Assembly (NCBI GenBank): GCA_943333505.2
Contig: CALQTN020000014.1
Location: forward strand, 1-64,000
Length of the DNA: 64,000 nt
Origin: Asaia bogorensis
GTDB lineage: Bacteria > Pseudomonadota > Alphaproteobacteria > Acetobacterales > Acetobacteraceae
Reading direction: 5' to 3'
Shown: piece by piece, positions 30,267-38,793 of the stretch
Layout: each line of letters starts with the position of its first letter
How positions within the stretch are numbered: position 1 is the first letter of the stretch
Notes under the pieces: generated by a model
Database searches by the model: none
What the model saw: only the letters and a program-made list of their open reading frames with translations
What the model was told of the DNA's origin: nothing
Translations under genes and position numbers: made by a program

Positions 30267-31117
30267 GCTGCATGCCCCTGGCTGGCGCGCATGGTGCTCA
30301 GAGCGCCGTAGGCCTCCGGGAAATCTTCCAGATCGGTGATCACCGTGCGGCTCACGCCCTTCAGGGTCGAGCGGAACTCGCCATCGGCTTCCAACACGTG
30401 TTCGACATAACCCACCGTGCGCAACCCGAAGCCGGGGTGGAACCACGGTGGGGTTACAAACGACACGCCCGGCGCGGTCACATGACGCGTGCCATCCAAC
30501 GTGATGTCGCGGTACTGATGGGTGTGGCCAGACACAACCAGGCGCGGCTGGGCGCTGCCAAGTGCCGCCATCAGCGCCGCGCGCGGCGCCGGCGTGATGC
30601 ACAGGCTATTCAGCCCGGCATCGTCGGGGGCGTATTCGAAAAGCGGCTTGTGGATGAACAGCATCAATGCCCGTCCATCCAATTCGCCGGCCGCGGTGCG
30701 GATGAAGTCGAGCTGGGCCTCGTCCTGCGCCAAGCCACTGCCCAGGATCAGCGCGTCCACCCCGAGCAGGCACCAGCCCGGCACATCCTCCGACCACCAG
30801 CTTGGGCCAAACACCTCGTGCCAGCGCGCAAGGCGTTCGGCATTGACCGGCTGGTGCCGGGCGACGTCCACGCAATCGCCAACATCATGGTTCCCGGCAA
30901 TCGCAAGCCAATTGAGGCCGAGCGTTTCATGACGCGCGCGGGCAACTGCGAGATCGTCAATCAGGTCGGCGCCATTCAACGACACATCGCCGGTGTTGAT
31001 CACCAGATCCGGGCGGCTATCACGCAACGCCTGTGCGGTGTGGTCGAAATTCGACAGAAAGAACGGCTTGTTATCCGACAAATGCGTGTCAGAAATCTGC
31101 GCGATCGTCACAGCCAT
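30263..31117 (-). CDS. Cytoplasmic metallophosphoesterase, GpdQ/CpdA-like
   Basis: From the ATG at 31117 the protein has 284 residues and begins MAVTIAQISDTHLSDNKPFF, the first metal motif. LVINTGDVSLNG, LAIAGNHDVGD, LMLFIHKPLFE and VVSGHTHQYRD complete the dinuclear centre. There is no signal peptide. The class III phosphodiesterase group includes cAMP phosphodiesterase CpdA and glycerophosphodiesterase GpdQ. Being first in an operon with a Ugp-like importer favours hydrolysis of an imported phosphodiester (inference). The longer frame to 31270 has no conserved residues. Confidence 0.83.
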   Translation of the reverse strand: MAVTIAQISDTHLSDNKPFFLSNFDHTAQALRDSRPDLVINTGDVSLNGADLIDDLAVARARHETLGLNWLAIAGNHDVGDCVDVARHQPVNAERLARWHEVFGPSWWSEDVPGWCLLGVDALILGSGLAQDEAQLDFIRTAAGELDGRALMLFIHKPLFEYAPDDAGLNSLCITPAPRAALMAALGSAQPRLVVSGHTHQYRDITLDGTRHVTAPGVSFVTPPWFHPGFGLRTVGYVEHVLEADGEFRSTLKGVSRTVITDLEDFPEAYGALSTMRASQGHAA

Positions 31118-31280
31118 GGGCGGGTTCTCCGGTGAAGCACCAGAGCGCACTAGCCCAGAAACGACGATGATTTGATGACAGCTTGGCGGGCTGGGCGATG
31201 ACAAAGCGCTGTGGCTTGGCGCGGCCGGCCTGAGTTGGGGTTCACCCTTTCGCCACCCCAGGCTACGCAAATGGGCGCAT

Positions 31281-31324
31281 GAGCGTGTGATGACCGCTGA
31301 TAGGCGCGGTCATCACACGCTCTA
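31281..31324. repeat. Palindromic repeat, module A variant
   Basis: A perfect 17-bp hairpin, GAGCGTGTGATGACCGC (31281-31297) and GCGGTCATCACACGCTC (31306-31322), has the 8-nt loop TGATAGGC. It is module A of the dispersed family with a compensated two-base GT/AC insertion in both arms. The right end contributes the TAG stop of the CoA-transferase gene (31322-31324, minus strand). Confidence 0.9.
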
Positions 31325-32536
31325 AATCACCCCAGTTCCGCGCAAGCCGGCAATGTCGGCCGCGCTGAACCCAGCTTCCGCCAACACAGCGTCGGTATCA
31401 GCGCCGGCCGCTGGCGGGGCGCTGTCGAGCCGCCCGCCGCCATGGGCGAGGTGGAACCCGGACCCCACCATGCGCATCGGGCCGAACTCGGTTTCAACCG
31501 TCTGCAGCACGTCGCGCGCCTTGACCTGGCGATGCTCGATCACGTCCTCGATGCGCCAGATGCTGGCGGCAGGCGCGCCGGCGGCATTCAGGCGATCTTC
31601 CCAGATGCGCGGGCTGTCGGTGGCGAGCGCGGTCTCGATAACCTCCCGTAAAGCCACCGTATGCTCGATCCGGCTGAAACGATCAGCGAAGCGCGGGTCT
31701 TCGAGCGTATCGGCGCGGTCCAACGCGAGCATCAGGGCGCGATGCTGCTTTTCGTTGTTGACCGCAAGCAGAATGTGCCCGGCATGTTCCCCAGCGCCCG
31801 CCTTGAACAAATTCGCGGTGGCGTTGCGGCTGACCGCCTGGTTGCCGAACTGATATTGTTTGTGCCCGGCAATCGTGTAGTCGGCGACTTGCGGCGACAG
31901 GAAGCTCAACGTCGCATCCAGCATCGCGATATCGACGAACTGGCCGCGCCCGGTATGGGTACGCTGGAACAAGGCGCTGGCGATTGCGAAGGCGCCAGTC
32001 ATCCCGGACAGCATGTCGCAGGCCGCGAAGCCTGCCCGCACCGGCCCCATTTCGGGATGCCCGGTGATCGACATGATCCCCGACATCGCCTGAATGCGCC
32101 CGTCATAGCCGGCTTCGGTGCGGTCCGGCCCGGTCTGGCCGAAGCCCGAAATCGCCGCATAAATCAGCTTGGGATTGATCGCCGACAAAGCCGCGTACCC
32201 GATCCCGAGCTTGTCCATCACCCCCGACCGGAAATTCTCCATCACCACGTCGGCGTCCAGCACCAGCCGCTTGATGATGGCAACCGCTTCCGGCTTTTGC
32301 AGATCGAGCGTCAGGCTGCGCTTGTTGCCATTCACCGCCGCAAAGGCCGGCGCCATGTTGCGATCGGCCCATTCCCGGCTCAATGGCGTGCGGCGCATAT
32401 CCTCGCCGTCGCGCCGTTCGACCTTGATGACATCAGCGCCGAGCAGCGCCAACTGAAAGCTCGCATAGGGACCGGCGAGAACCTGGGTGAAATCGAGGAT
32501 TTTAACCCCGGTGAACGGGCGCGGCTCGGCGGTCAT
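31322..32536 (-). CDS. CaiB/BaiF family (class III) CoA-transferase
   Basis: This family moves CoA between organic acids. The 404 residues show the N-terminal GVKILDFTQVLAGPYASFQL, GADVIKVERRDGEDMRR, the nucleophile-bearing region VVMENFRSGVMDKLGIGYAA, IYAAISGFGQTGP and FVDIAMLDATLSFL. The catalytic Asp of the family would be the Asp in VDIAMLDA. The ATG at 32536 overlaps the stop of the GrdB-like gene by 4 nt. Its TAG stop lies in the palindromic repeat. The acid substrate is unknown. Confidence 0.92.
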   Translation of the reverse strand: MTAEPRPFTGVKILDFTQVLAGPYASFQLALLGADVIKVERRDGEDMRRTPLSREWADRNMAPAFAAVNGNKRSLTLDLQKPEAVAIIKRLVLDADVVMENFRSGVMDKLGIGYAALSAINPKLIYAAISGFGQTGPDRTEAGYDGRIQAMSGIMSITGHPEMGPVRAGFAACDMLSGMTGAFAIASALFQRTHTGRGQFVDIAMLDATLSFLSPQVADYTIAGHKQYQFGNQAVSRNATANLFKAGAGEHAGHILLAVNNEKQHRALMLALDRADTLEDPRFADRFSRIEHTVALREVIETALATDSPRIWEDRLNAAGAPAASIWRIEDVIEHRQVKARDVLQTVETEFGPMRMVGSGFHLAHGGGRLDSAPPAAGADTDAVLAEAGFSAADIAGLRGTGVI

Positions 32537-33441
32537 GCTGCTGCTACCCGGTTGCCGCGTGCCAGTTCCTTCTGGCGGTCGAACTCCGCACGCCGACGCG
32601 CGAGTTCGTCTTCCGACATGGCGGCAACGTTGTTGTAGGTGTGTTTCCAGTCGGCGTTGTCGGACCAGCGCAACGGCGATTGCACCGTGGTGCGGGCAAA
32701 GGGGGCGCTTTCCAGCACCTGCATCGCCAGTTCCAGGGTCATCGCCTGGCTATCCGGATCATGCGGGCGGCCGGCGGAGTTGCCGAGCGGGAAGTCGGAA
32801 AACAGGAAACGCGGGGCGGCGGCGTGTTCCACGATATCCTTCGCGGCCCCCATCACCACCGTCGCAATGCCATTGGCTTCGAGGTGGCGGGCAACCAGCG
32901 ACGAGGTCTGATGGCAAACCGGGCAGTTGGGCACCAGCAACGCGACATCGATGCCGTCGGCCTGGCAGCGCGCCAGAATATCCGGGGCATCGGTATCGAT
33001 GGTGACGCGATGGCTGCGATTGGTCGGCGCGCCGAACATGCGGGGACCAACCTCGCCAATCCTGCCCGCTGCCGCCAGCTGGCGAAGCGCCGGCAGCGGG
33101 TTCCAGGTGCCGCTATCGGTCGCTGTCGTGTTCACCCGGTCGTAGCCGATATGGGAAATCCGCAGATCGTGGTCCTGCGCGGTCTCGCGTTCATAGACCT
33201 GATAGAATTTGGCGCTGCCGTTATAAGCCGCACCCGGCCCCTGATCGCCCTTTTCCGGCTGGAACGGTGCGGCGGTGCTGATCAATGCGACCCGCGATTT
33301 GGCCAACGGCTTGCGCAGACGCTGGAACGGCGCATCGACATAATGCGCCCAGCGATACGGCGTCGTGTAGCCTATCGCGATATAATATTCGCGGGTGCGG
33401 CGCATATATTCGATGGCAACGTCGTCGTCAGCGGCAAACAT
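32533..33441 (-). CDS. Glycine/sarcosine/betaine reductase selenoprotein B-like protein
   Basis: This 302-residue protein resembles the GrdB family: RTREYYIAIGYTTPYRWAHY, ISHIGYDRVNTTATDSGTWN, IGEVGPRMFGAPTNR, and the redox-like LLVPNCPVCHQTSSLVA. Clostridial GrdB has selenocysteine at the active site, while here the codons in CPVC are ordinary Cys codons and no in-frame UGA is seen. Proteobacterial homologues are not known to reduce glycine, and their role is unclear. It is co-transcribed with the CoA-transferase (ATGA overlap), so the pair probably acts in one catabolic route. Confidence 0.75.
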   Translation of the reverse strand: MFAADDDVAIEYMRRTREYYIAIGYTTPYRWAHYVDAPFQRLRKPLAKSRVALISTAAPFQPEKGDQGPGAAYNGSAKFYQVYERETAQDHDLRISHIGYDRVNTTATDSGTWNPLPALRQLAAAGRIGEVGPRMFGAPTNRSHRVTIDTDAPDILARCQADGIDVALLVPNCPVCHQTSSLVARHLEANGIATVVMGAAKDIVEHAAAPRFLFSDFPLGNSAGRPHDPDSQAMTLELAMQVLESAPFARTTVQSPLRWSDNADWKHTYNNVAAMSEDELARRRAEFDRQKELARGNRVAAA

Positions 33442-33503
33442 GGCATTTTCCTCAGGCTATTGGGCCTGAGGCTAGCGCGGTTTCTGCCTTGGGTAAAATG
33501 CCC

Positions 33504-34415
33504 TCAGCAGGCGAAATCATCCCACAGAATTTGCCCAACCTCGCCCATCAGGGTTTCGATCCGCATATTCGCTTCAACCAGTTGCCGTGAATTGCCGTGC
33601 GGCAGGTCGGTCGCGTCGAAAGTGAACATGGCGAAGGCAATCGTGTCGCCGGGCGCGCGCCGGATCAGGCCGGCATCGTTGCGCAGACCGCGGAGCGACC
33701 CGGTTTTGTTGGCGGTGCTGCCGGCCGGCAGGAAGCGCGGCACCCGGTTCTGGAAGTGCTGATACTCCATGATCGCGATCATATCGGCGCAGTCTTCCGC
33801 AGTCCCGGCTTTGGCTTGCTGGATCAGCACCATCAGCCGCGCCAGGTCGATTGCCGACGCGGTGTTGTTCGACCCATCGCGGGAATAGGCGCCCGAGGTA
33901 AACGGCATCGCCGCCGCCTTGCTGGCCGCCTTGAAATCGGCATAGCCCACCGGACCTTCGAGCGGCAACGACCACGCCCGGCGGAACAACCCGTGGCAGG
34001 CGGCCGGGGTATGGATGTCCTGCAACCCGAGGGTCCGCATCCGCGCGGTGACATTGGCCGGCCCGACCAGATCGCACAGAATATCAGTGGCGGTGTTGTC
34101 GCTGACGATAATCATCAGCATCATCAGGTCGCGAACGGTCGGGTTCAGTCCGACGTCAAGCGCCTGGATGACGCCTGAACCGACGACCCGATGGGGTTCG
34201 ACAAAGGCAATCCGATCGCTGATCTTGAATTTGCCTTGCCGCGCCTGCGCATAGATTTCGACCATGACCGGCACTTTGAAGGTGCTGGCAGTGGGGAAAA
34301 GCTCCGCGCCGTTGACCGCGATCTGCTGCCCGGTTTCGACCTTGATCGCGGCAAAGCCGACATCGACGCCGGATGCGGTGATCAGGTCGGTGATACGCTG
34401 GGTGGCGGTGTCCAT
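33504..34415 (-). CDS. Class A beta-lactamase-like serine hydrolase without signal peptide
   Basis: The 303 residues carry the penicillin-recognising motifs: SxxK as S44-T-F-K47 in FPTASTFKVPVMVEIYAQ, SDN in IIVSDNTATDILCDLV, and KTG in TANKTGSLRGLRNDAGL. The protein starts directly with MDTATQRITDLITASGVDVG, and no hydrophobic export signal is visible upstream in frame. The usual ExxLN omega-loop motif was not found. It may therefore be a cytoplasmic esterase or amidase with a beta-lactamase fold and no true beta-lactamase activity. It follows the GNAT gene by 3 nt. Confidence 0.8.
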   Translation of the reverse strand: MDTATQRITDLITASGVDVGFAAIKVETGQQIAVNGAELFPTASTFKVPVMVEIYAQARQGKFKISDRIAFVEPHRVVGSGVIQALDVGLNPTVRDLMMLMIIVSDNTATDILCDLVGPANVTARMRTLGLQDIHTPAACHGLFRRAWSLPLEGPVGYADFKAASKAAAMPFTSGAYSRDGSNNTASAIDLARLMVLIQQAKAGTAEDCADMIAIMEYQHFQNRVPRFLPAGSTANKTGSLRGLRNDAGLIRRAPGDTIAFAMFTFDATDLPHGNSRQLVEANMRIETLMGEVGQILWDDFAC

Positions 34416-34418
34416 TCT

Positions 34419-34856
34419 TCAGGTCCTTCGTATTTCAAAATAATTTTTGCCGCTGAGCACGAACCCGGCGGCCTCATAGAACGGCACCAGCCCTGGCCGG
34501 CCGGTTGCGAGCATGATCTTGTAGCACTCCGCATCCCAGGCCGCTTGCTGCGCCGCGCGCAACACCGCGTGCGCAAGGCCCTGGCGGCGGAAGGCGGGAT
34601 CGGTGACCACGTTTTCGATCACCGAGTAAGGCCGGGCGTCGCGGGTCAGGTTGGGAATGATGGTGAGGGTGCAGGACGCGGCCACTGCGTCACCCGATAA
34701 AACCAGGAACACGATGGTCTGATCGCCCGACACCATGCGGGCAAAGACGGCACGGGCTCTGTCAGGATCGGGGGATGGGTCATTCGGCTGGAGGTGGCGC
34801 AGCAAAGCGAGAAATTGCGGCAGGTCTGCTTCGGTCGCTGGACGAATGGTGATCAT
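34419..34856 (-). CDS. GNAT family N-acetyltransferase
   Basis: This 145-residue acetyltransferase begins MITIRPATEADLPQFLALLR. The acetyl-CoA-binding motif A is VIENVVTDPAFRRQGLAHAV (V/I-x-x-x-R-R-x-G pattern), followed by an AAWDAECYKIMLATG strand and FYEAAGFV. GNAT proteins acetylate antibiotics, amino acids, polyamines or proteins, and the substrate here is unknown. The ATG at 34856 overlaps the phosphatase stop (ATGA), so the first six codons of the longer frame are not used. Confidence 0.85.
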   Translation of the reverse strand: MITIRPATEADLPQFLALLRHLQPNDPSPDPDRARAVFARMVSGDQTIVFLVLSGDAVAASCTLTIIPNLTRDARPYSVIENVVTDPAFRRQGLAHAVLRAAQQAAWDAECYKIMLATGRPGLVPFYEAAGFVLSGKNYFEIRRT

Positions 34857-35428
34857 GGATCGATCCGTCGCCACGCCGCCTGCAACTGCCAGCTTGCGCG
34901 ATCGAAGCTAAGGAAATAGCCACCATTGCCCGGCGGTTGGTCGGCCGCCCGGCTGATCGGGGATTGGCGCAGATGGCACAGCAACAACGCGCCAACGCCA
35001 CCGTGCGAGACCACCGCAATATCGCCGGGCGGGGCCGACGCCAGCACCGCGCGCATGGCGCCAACGATGCGGGTTTGGGCGTCCACCGCGCGTTCCCAAC
35101 CTTGCATGCTTTGGCTCGGGTTGGCGAAGAATGCGTCGGCGAGCGCCTCGAAGGCCGGTTTGGGCAAATATCCGGTGGCGGAGCGGTCGTTTTCGCCGAG
35201 ATCGGCATGCACTGACGGGACAAGCCCGAGATGGCCCGCGAGAATGTCTGCGCCATCACGCGCCTTGCGCTCGGCGCTGCTGGCAACATGGCCGATGCTG
35301 GCAACCCAGGGTTGGGCCAGCATTGACCGCATCCGGACGATGCCGGTCGGGTTCAGGCACCAGTCCGGGACCGGGATGCTTGGGTCGATCGCCACGTCGG
35401 GGTGGGTGATGAAGGTAACGGTTGCCAT
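34853..35428 (-). CDS. Histidine phosphatase superfamily protein with THP in place of RHG
   Basis: The 191 residues from the ATG at 35428 fit the branch with SHP/THP at the active site. MATVTFITHPDVAIDPSIPV keeps the catalytic His but lacks the flanking Arg and Gly of the usual RHG. The second His is present in DIAVVSHGGVGALLL, and the distal acidic region (DLGENDRS) is seen. A 5-nt gap after yoeB and an overlap with the GNAT suggest one operon. Loss of the RHG Arg, which normally contacts phosphate, makes the activity uncertain. Confidence 0.75.
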   Translation of the reverse strand: MATVTFITHPDVAIDPSIPVPDWCLNPTGIVRMRSMLAQPWVASIGHVASSAERKARDGADILAGHLGLVPSVHADLGENDRSATGYLPKPAFEALADAFFANPSQSMQGWERAVDAQTRIVGAMRAVLASAPPGDIAVVSHGGVGALLLCHLRQSPISRAADQPPGNGGYFLSFDRASWQLQAAWRRIDP

Positions 35429-35433
35429 CGCGG

Positions 35434-35688
35434 TCAATAATGGTACCGGCACTGGGCGATCAGCAACCCATCATCGGATGGGCGATAGACCAGCCGATGC
35501 TCCTGGGTCAGTCGCCGCGACCACCATCCCGACAACGCACCCCGGAGTGGTTCCGGCTTGCCGATGCCGGCAAACGGGGTACGGGCGCTTTCCTTGATCA
35601 GAAGATTGAGCCGAACGAGGATCTTGCGATCGGTTTCCTGCCAGTGGAGATAGTCTTCCCACGCTTGGGCGTGGAAGATCAGCTTCAC
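35434..35688 (-). CDS. yoeB: Txe/YoeB family mRNA interferase toxin
   Basis: YoeB cleaves mRNA on the ribosome A-site. The 84 residues MKLIFHAQAWEDYLHWQETD ... GKPEPLRGALSGWWSRRLTQ EHRLVYR ... CRYHY match the family over its full length. The catalytic Glu (KPEPL), Arg (RRLTQEHRL) and C-terminal His-Tyr are present. The ATG at 35688 overlaps the yefM stop by 4 nt. Confidence 0.95.
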   Translation of the reverse strand: MKLIFHAQAWEDYLHWQETDRKILVRLNLLIKESARTPFAGIGKPEPLRGALSGWWSRRLTQEHRLVYRPSDDGLLIAQCRYHY

Positions 35689-35939
35689 TCCACCAGCGTC
35701 CGGGCCGTGCCACCGCCATTGTCAAGCTCGGCCACCGCCACAAGCACGCGCTTGGCATTGGCTGGGCTTTGCAGGAGGTATCGGGTTTCCTCGAACGAGG
35801 CGTAATCTTCGAGCGACATCAGCACCGCCGCCGGTTTACCACGGTCGCGGGTGATGATGATCGGGGTATGGTCAGCGGCGACCCGATCAAGTGTTGCCGT
35901 CAGGTTGCGGCGCAGATCGCTGTAGGAGGTGGTTTCCAT
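35685..35939 (-). CDS. yefM: YefM/Phd family antitoxin
   Basis: This 84-residue antitoxin begins METTSYSDLRRNLTATLDRV, followed by IIITRDRGKPAAVLMSLEDY ASFEETRYLLQSPANAKRV. It is a textbook YefM, with the N-terminal half binding DNA and the C-terminal half binding YoeB. The ATG at 35937-35939 was chosen because GTAGGAGG-like bases of the leader precede it and the family starts here. A TGTACA operator lies just upstream at 35949-35966. Confidence 0.95.
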   Translation of the reverse strand: METTSYSDLRRNLTATLDRVAADHTPIIITRDRGKPAAVLMSLEDYASFEETRYLLQSPANAKRVLVAVAELDNGGGTARTLVE

Positions 35940-35948
35940 GCTGGTTCC

Positions 35949-35966
35949 TGTACATGATCGCGTACA
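35949..35966. promoter_or_regulatory. YefM operator candidate with TGTACA motifs
   Basis: TGTACA (35949-35954) and CGTACA (35961-35966) are spaced 12 bp apart, about one helical turn, starting 10 nt upstream of the yefM ATG. TGTACA cores are the known recognition motif in the E. coli yefM-yoeB operator. The outer bases TGTAC and GTACA also form an inverted repeat. Confidence 0.6.
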
Positions 35967-35987
35967 AGATGGCAAAGCTATTCCGCC

Positions 35988-37433
35988 CTATAGCAGCAGA
36001 CTTGCCTGCCGGGCTTCGGTCTTACCCTGTGCTGTTGCCCGCACTTCGCCATCGGCAAAGCGCAGCCGCAAGCTGGCCCCCGGCTTCACCGCCGCTGCAC
36101 TGGCCAGGGCCGCGCCGCGACTATCGGTGACCAACACGAAGCCGCGCTCGAGCACCTTCATGTAGGAAACCGATTCAAGCCGAGCGGCGAGACCGTCCAA
36201 CCGCGACCGCGCCTCGCGCAGTTTCCCCTGCAATGGGGCGGCAGTCAGGCGCGGGATAATGCGCGCGGCGGCAGCGGCGCGGCTTGCAGTTGCGTGGCGC
36301 AGGGCGGAGCGCAATTTCTCCCCGAGCAAGGCCGCCGCATTGCGCCGGGCCGCGACGATCATGCGGGGATCGGGCAAGCCACGCTCGGCCCGCACCAAGG
36401 CGGCACGCCGGGCGGCGAGCAGGTTCGGCAAGGCACGCGCCAACCTGCCCGACCGATCATCAAGGCTTTGGCGCATATTGCCCAGTACCGACGGCAGATC
36501 GGGCAAGCCGCGCTCGGCGCGTTGCAGCCGCAGCCTGGCGCCATCCAAGGTCCGGCCAGCGGCACCCAGCAAGCGGGCGGCTTTCTGCTGCAGATCGGCG
36601 GCGAGTTCGACCCGCGCCGGGATCGCCATTTCAGCCGCCGCGGTCGGGGTTGGCGCGCGCCGGTCCGATGCGAAATCGATCAAGGTGGTATCGGTTTCAT
36701 GCCCGACCGCCGAGATCAGCGGAATGCGACAGGCGGCGGCGGCGCGCACCACCGCTTCATCGTTGAACGCCATCAGATCTTCGAGGCTACCGCCGCCGCG
36801 CGCGATAATCAGCACATCCGGGCGCGGGATCGGTCCGCCGGGGGCGATGCGGTCAAATCCCTCAATCGCCGCGACAATCCGGGCGGCGGCGCCCTCGCCC
36901 TGCACCGGCACTGGCCAAATCACGATACGGCGCGGAAAACGGCGCAGAATGGTGGTGCGGATGTCCTGGATCACCGCGCCTTGCAGCGATGTCACCACGC
37001 CAATCACCTCCGGCAGCACCGGCAACGGGCGCTTGCGGGCGGCGTCGAACAGGCCCTCGGCGGCGAGTTTCAGACGCAACGCCTCAATCCTTGCCAGCAG
37101 CGCGCCGGCGCCAGCGAACTCCATCCGTTCAACGATCAATTGATACGACGACCGCTCGCCATAGGAGCTGATCTTGCCAGTCGCGATGACCTCGATGCCA
37201 TTTTCGGGTGCGAGGCCGAGCCGCGGCACGGCGAATTTCCACACCACCCCGGCGATTTTGCTGCCTTCGTCCTTGAGGGCGAAATAGATATGGCCGGATG
37301 GGTAGCGCTTAAGCTCGGTGATCTCGCCGCGCACCCGCACGCGCCCGAACTCGGTTTCGAGGGTACGTTTCACCGCCCCGGAGATTTCCGAGACAGTGTA
37401 TTCTGGCATGTTGGAGGCGGCGGTTTCGGTCAT
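35988..37433 (-). CDS. xseA: Exodeoxyribonuclease VII large subunit
   Basis: Exo VII degrades single-stranded DNA to oligonucleotides. The 481 residues start MTETAASNMPEYTVSEISGA with the OB-fold (FGRVRVRGEITELKRYPSGH), then the catalytic domain: IGVVTSLQGAVIQDIRTTIL RRFP, IIARGGGSLEDLMAFNDEAV, ISAVGHETDTTLIDFASD RRAPTPTAAAE. A long Arg/Ala-rich coiled coil (about 285-410) and a short C-terminal domain follow. Length is normal. xseB is not adjacent. It diverges from purD across 49 nt. Confidence 0.96.
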   Translation of the reverse strand: MTETAASNMPEYTVSEISGAVKRTLETEFGRVRVRGEITELKRYPSGHIYFALKDEGSKIAGVVWKFAVPRLGLAPENGIEVIATGKISSYGERSSYQLIVERMEFAGAGALLARIEALRLKLAAEGLFDAARKRPLPVLPEVIGVVTSLQGAVIQDIRTTILRRFPRRIVIWPVPVQGEGAAARIVAAIEGFDRIAPGGPIPRPDVLIIARGGGSLEDLMAFNDEAVVRAAAACRIPLISAVGHETDTTLIDFASDRRAPTPTAAAEMAIPARVELAADLQQKAARLLGAAGRTLDGARLRLQRAERGLPDLPSVLGNMRQSLDDRSGRLARALPNLLAARRAALVRAERGLPDPRMIVAARRNAAALLGEKLRSALRHATASRAAAAARIIPRLTAAPLQGKLREARSRLDGLAARLESVSYMKVLERGFVLVTDSRGAALASAAAVKPGASLRLRFADGEVRATAQGKTEARQASLLL

Positions 37434-37482
37434 CGCGCCAGCCTATGCTAAGCACCGCGCCGTTAGAAGTGGAGTGCGGCGC

Positions 37483-38748
37483 ATGCGGGTGTTGGTGGTT
37501 GGTGGTGGCGGGCGTGAACACGCGCTGTGCTGGAAACTGGCGCGGTCGCCGATGCTGACCAAATTATGGTGCGCGCCGGGCAATCCGGGCACTGCAAGCT
37601 GCGCGGAAAACCTCGCGATCGATACGCTGGATATCGCCGGACTGGTCGCGTTCGCCCGCGCCAACGCGGTTGACCTGGTGCTGCCCGGCGGGGAGCCGCC
37701 GCTGGTGGCCGGCATCGCAGACGCGATGGCCGCCGCCGGGATTGCCTGTTGCGGGCCAACGGCCGCCGCCGCCCAGCTTGAGGGCAGCAAGACCTTCACC
37801 AAGGACGTCTGCGATGCGGCCAAGATCCCCACCGCAGCGTGGCGCCGCTTCACCGATGCCCAGGCCGCGCGCGATCATGTTCGCCAGCAGGGCGCGCCGA
37901 TTGTCATCAAGGCCGATGGCCTCGCCGCCGGCAAGGGCGTGGTGGTGGCGGCAAGTGTGGCGGAAGCCGAGGCTGCCATCGGCGATTTCATGGAAGCCGG
38001 AACGCTCGGCGCTTCGGGGCGGACGCTGGTGATCGAGGAATGCCTGACCGGCGCGGAAATCAGCCTGTTCGCGCTGTGCGACGGGGTGAACGCGGTGTTT
38101 TTGGGCGCCGCGCAGGATCATAAACGGGTCGGCGATGGCGATGTCGGGCCGAACACTGGCGGGATGGGCGCCTATTCGCCACCGCCAATGTTTTCCAAGG
38201 CGATGGAAACCGCCGCGATGGACGTTTTCGTGCGGCCGACACTGGCAGAAATGAACCGGCGCGGCACGCCATTTCGCGGCATTCTGTTCGCCGGACTGAT
38301 GTTGACCCCGGCGGGTCCGAAGCTGATCGAATATAATGTCCGCTTCGGCGATCCCGAATGCCAGGTGCTGATGCTGCGGCTGAAATCGGATTTACTCGGC
38401 GCGCTGGTGGCGGCGTGCGATGGCGAGCTGGCGGCGTTCGATCTGCGCTGGGATGACGCGCCGGCGGTCGGCGTGGTGATGGCGGCGCGCGGCTATCCCG
38501 GGGTGCATATGCGCGACACCGTGATTGATCTTGCCAACGCGGACAGCGTGCCGGGGGTGCAAATCTTCCATGCCGGCACCAGCTTGCGGGATGGCGCGCT
38601 GGTCAATGCCGGCGGGCGGGTGCTGACCGTTTGCGCCCAGGCCGATGATTTCCATACCGCCCGCAGCGCTGCCTACACCGCCGTTGATGCGATCAACTGG
38701 CCGGAAGGGTTTTGCCGCCGTGATATCGGCTGGCGTGCGATGGCGTAA
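37483..38748 (+). CDS. purD: Phosphoribosylamine-glycine ligase
   Basis: PurD is the second enzyme of purine synthesis and joins glycine to phosphoribosylamine with ATP. From the ATG at 37483 the protein has 421 residues: MRVLVVGGGGREHALCWKLA, LVLPGGEPPLVAGIADAMAA, KADGLAAGKGVVVA, GAAQDHKRVGDGDVGPNTGG and YNVRFGDPECQVLM, all ATP-grasp hallmarks. The open frame runs 55 codons farther upstream but overlaps xseA antisense, so the start at VLVVGGGGREH is used. The divergent xseA-purD pair is common in alphaproteobacteria. Confidence 0.96.
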   Translation: MRVLVVGGGGREHALCWKLARSPMLTKLWCAPGNPGTASCAENLAIDTLDIAGLVAFARANAVDLVLPGGEPPLVAGIADAMAAAGIACCGPTAAAAQLEGSKTFTKDVCDAAKIPTAAWRRFTDAQAARDHVRQQGAPIVIKADGLAAGKGVVVAASVAEAEAAIGDFMEAGTLGASGRTLVIEECLTGAEISLFALCDGVNAVFLGAAQDHKRVGDGDVGPNTGGMGAYSPPPMFSKAMETAAMDVFVRPTLAEMNRRGTPFRGILFAGLMLTPAGPKLIEYNVRFGDPECQVLMLRLKSDLLGALVAACDGELAAFDLRWDDAPAVGVVMAARGYPGVHMRDTVIDLANADSVPGVQIFHAGTSLRDGALVNAGGRVLTVCAQADDFHTARSAAYTAVDAINWPEGFCRRDIGWRAMA

Positions 38749-38793
38749 TCCGCTTCCCAGCGCAAAGCGGCGGTCATTACGCGCAAGCCAGCG

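Noticed and set aside
30267-30602. A 112-codon upstream extension of the solute-binding protein
   Set aside because: It would overlap the phosphoesterase gene in another frame, and the signal peptide begins at the GTG at 30266, which overlaps the upstream stop as is usual in this operon.
32887-32940. Selenocysteine in the GrdB-like protein
   Set aside because: The CPVC segment uses normal Cys codons, and no in-frame TGA or nearby SECIS-like hairpin was seen.
32641-33762. A 373-codon plus-strand frame opposite the GrdB-like gene
   Set aside because: Antisense shadow. It crosses the gap between two real minus-strand genes and shows no family features.
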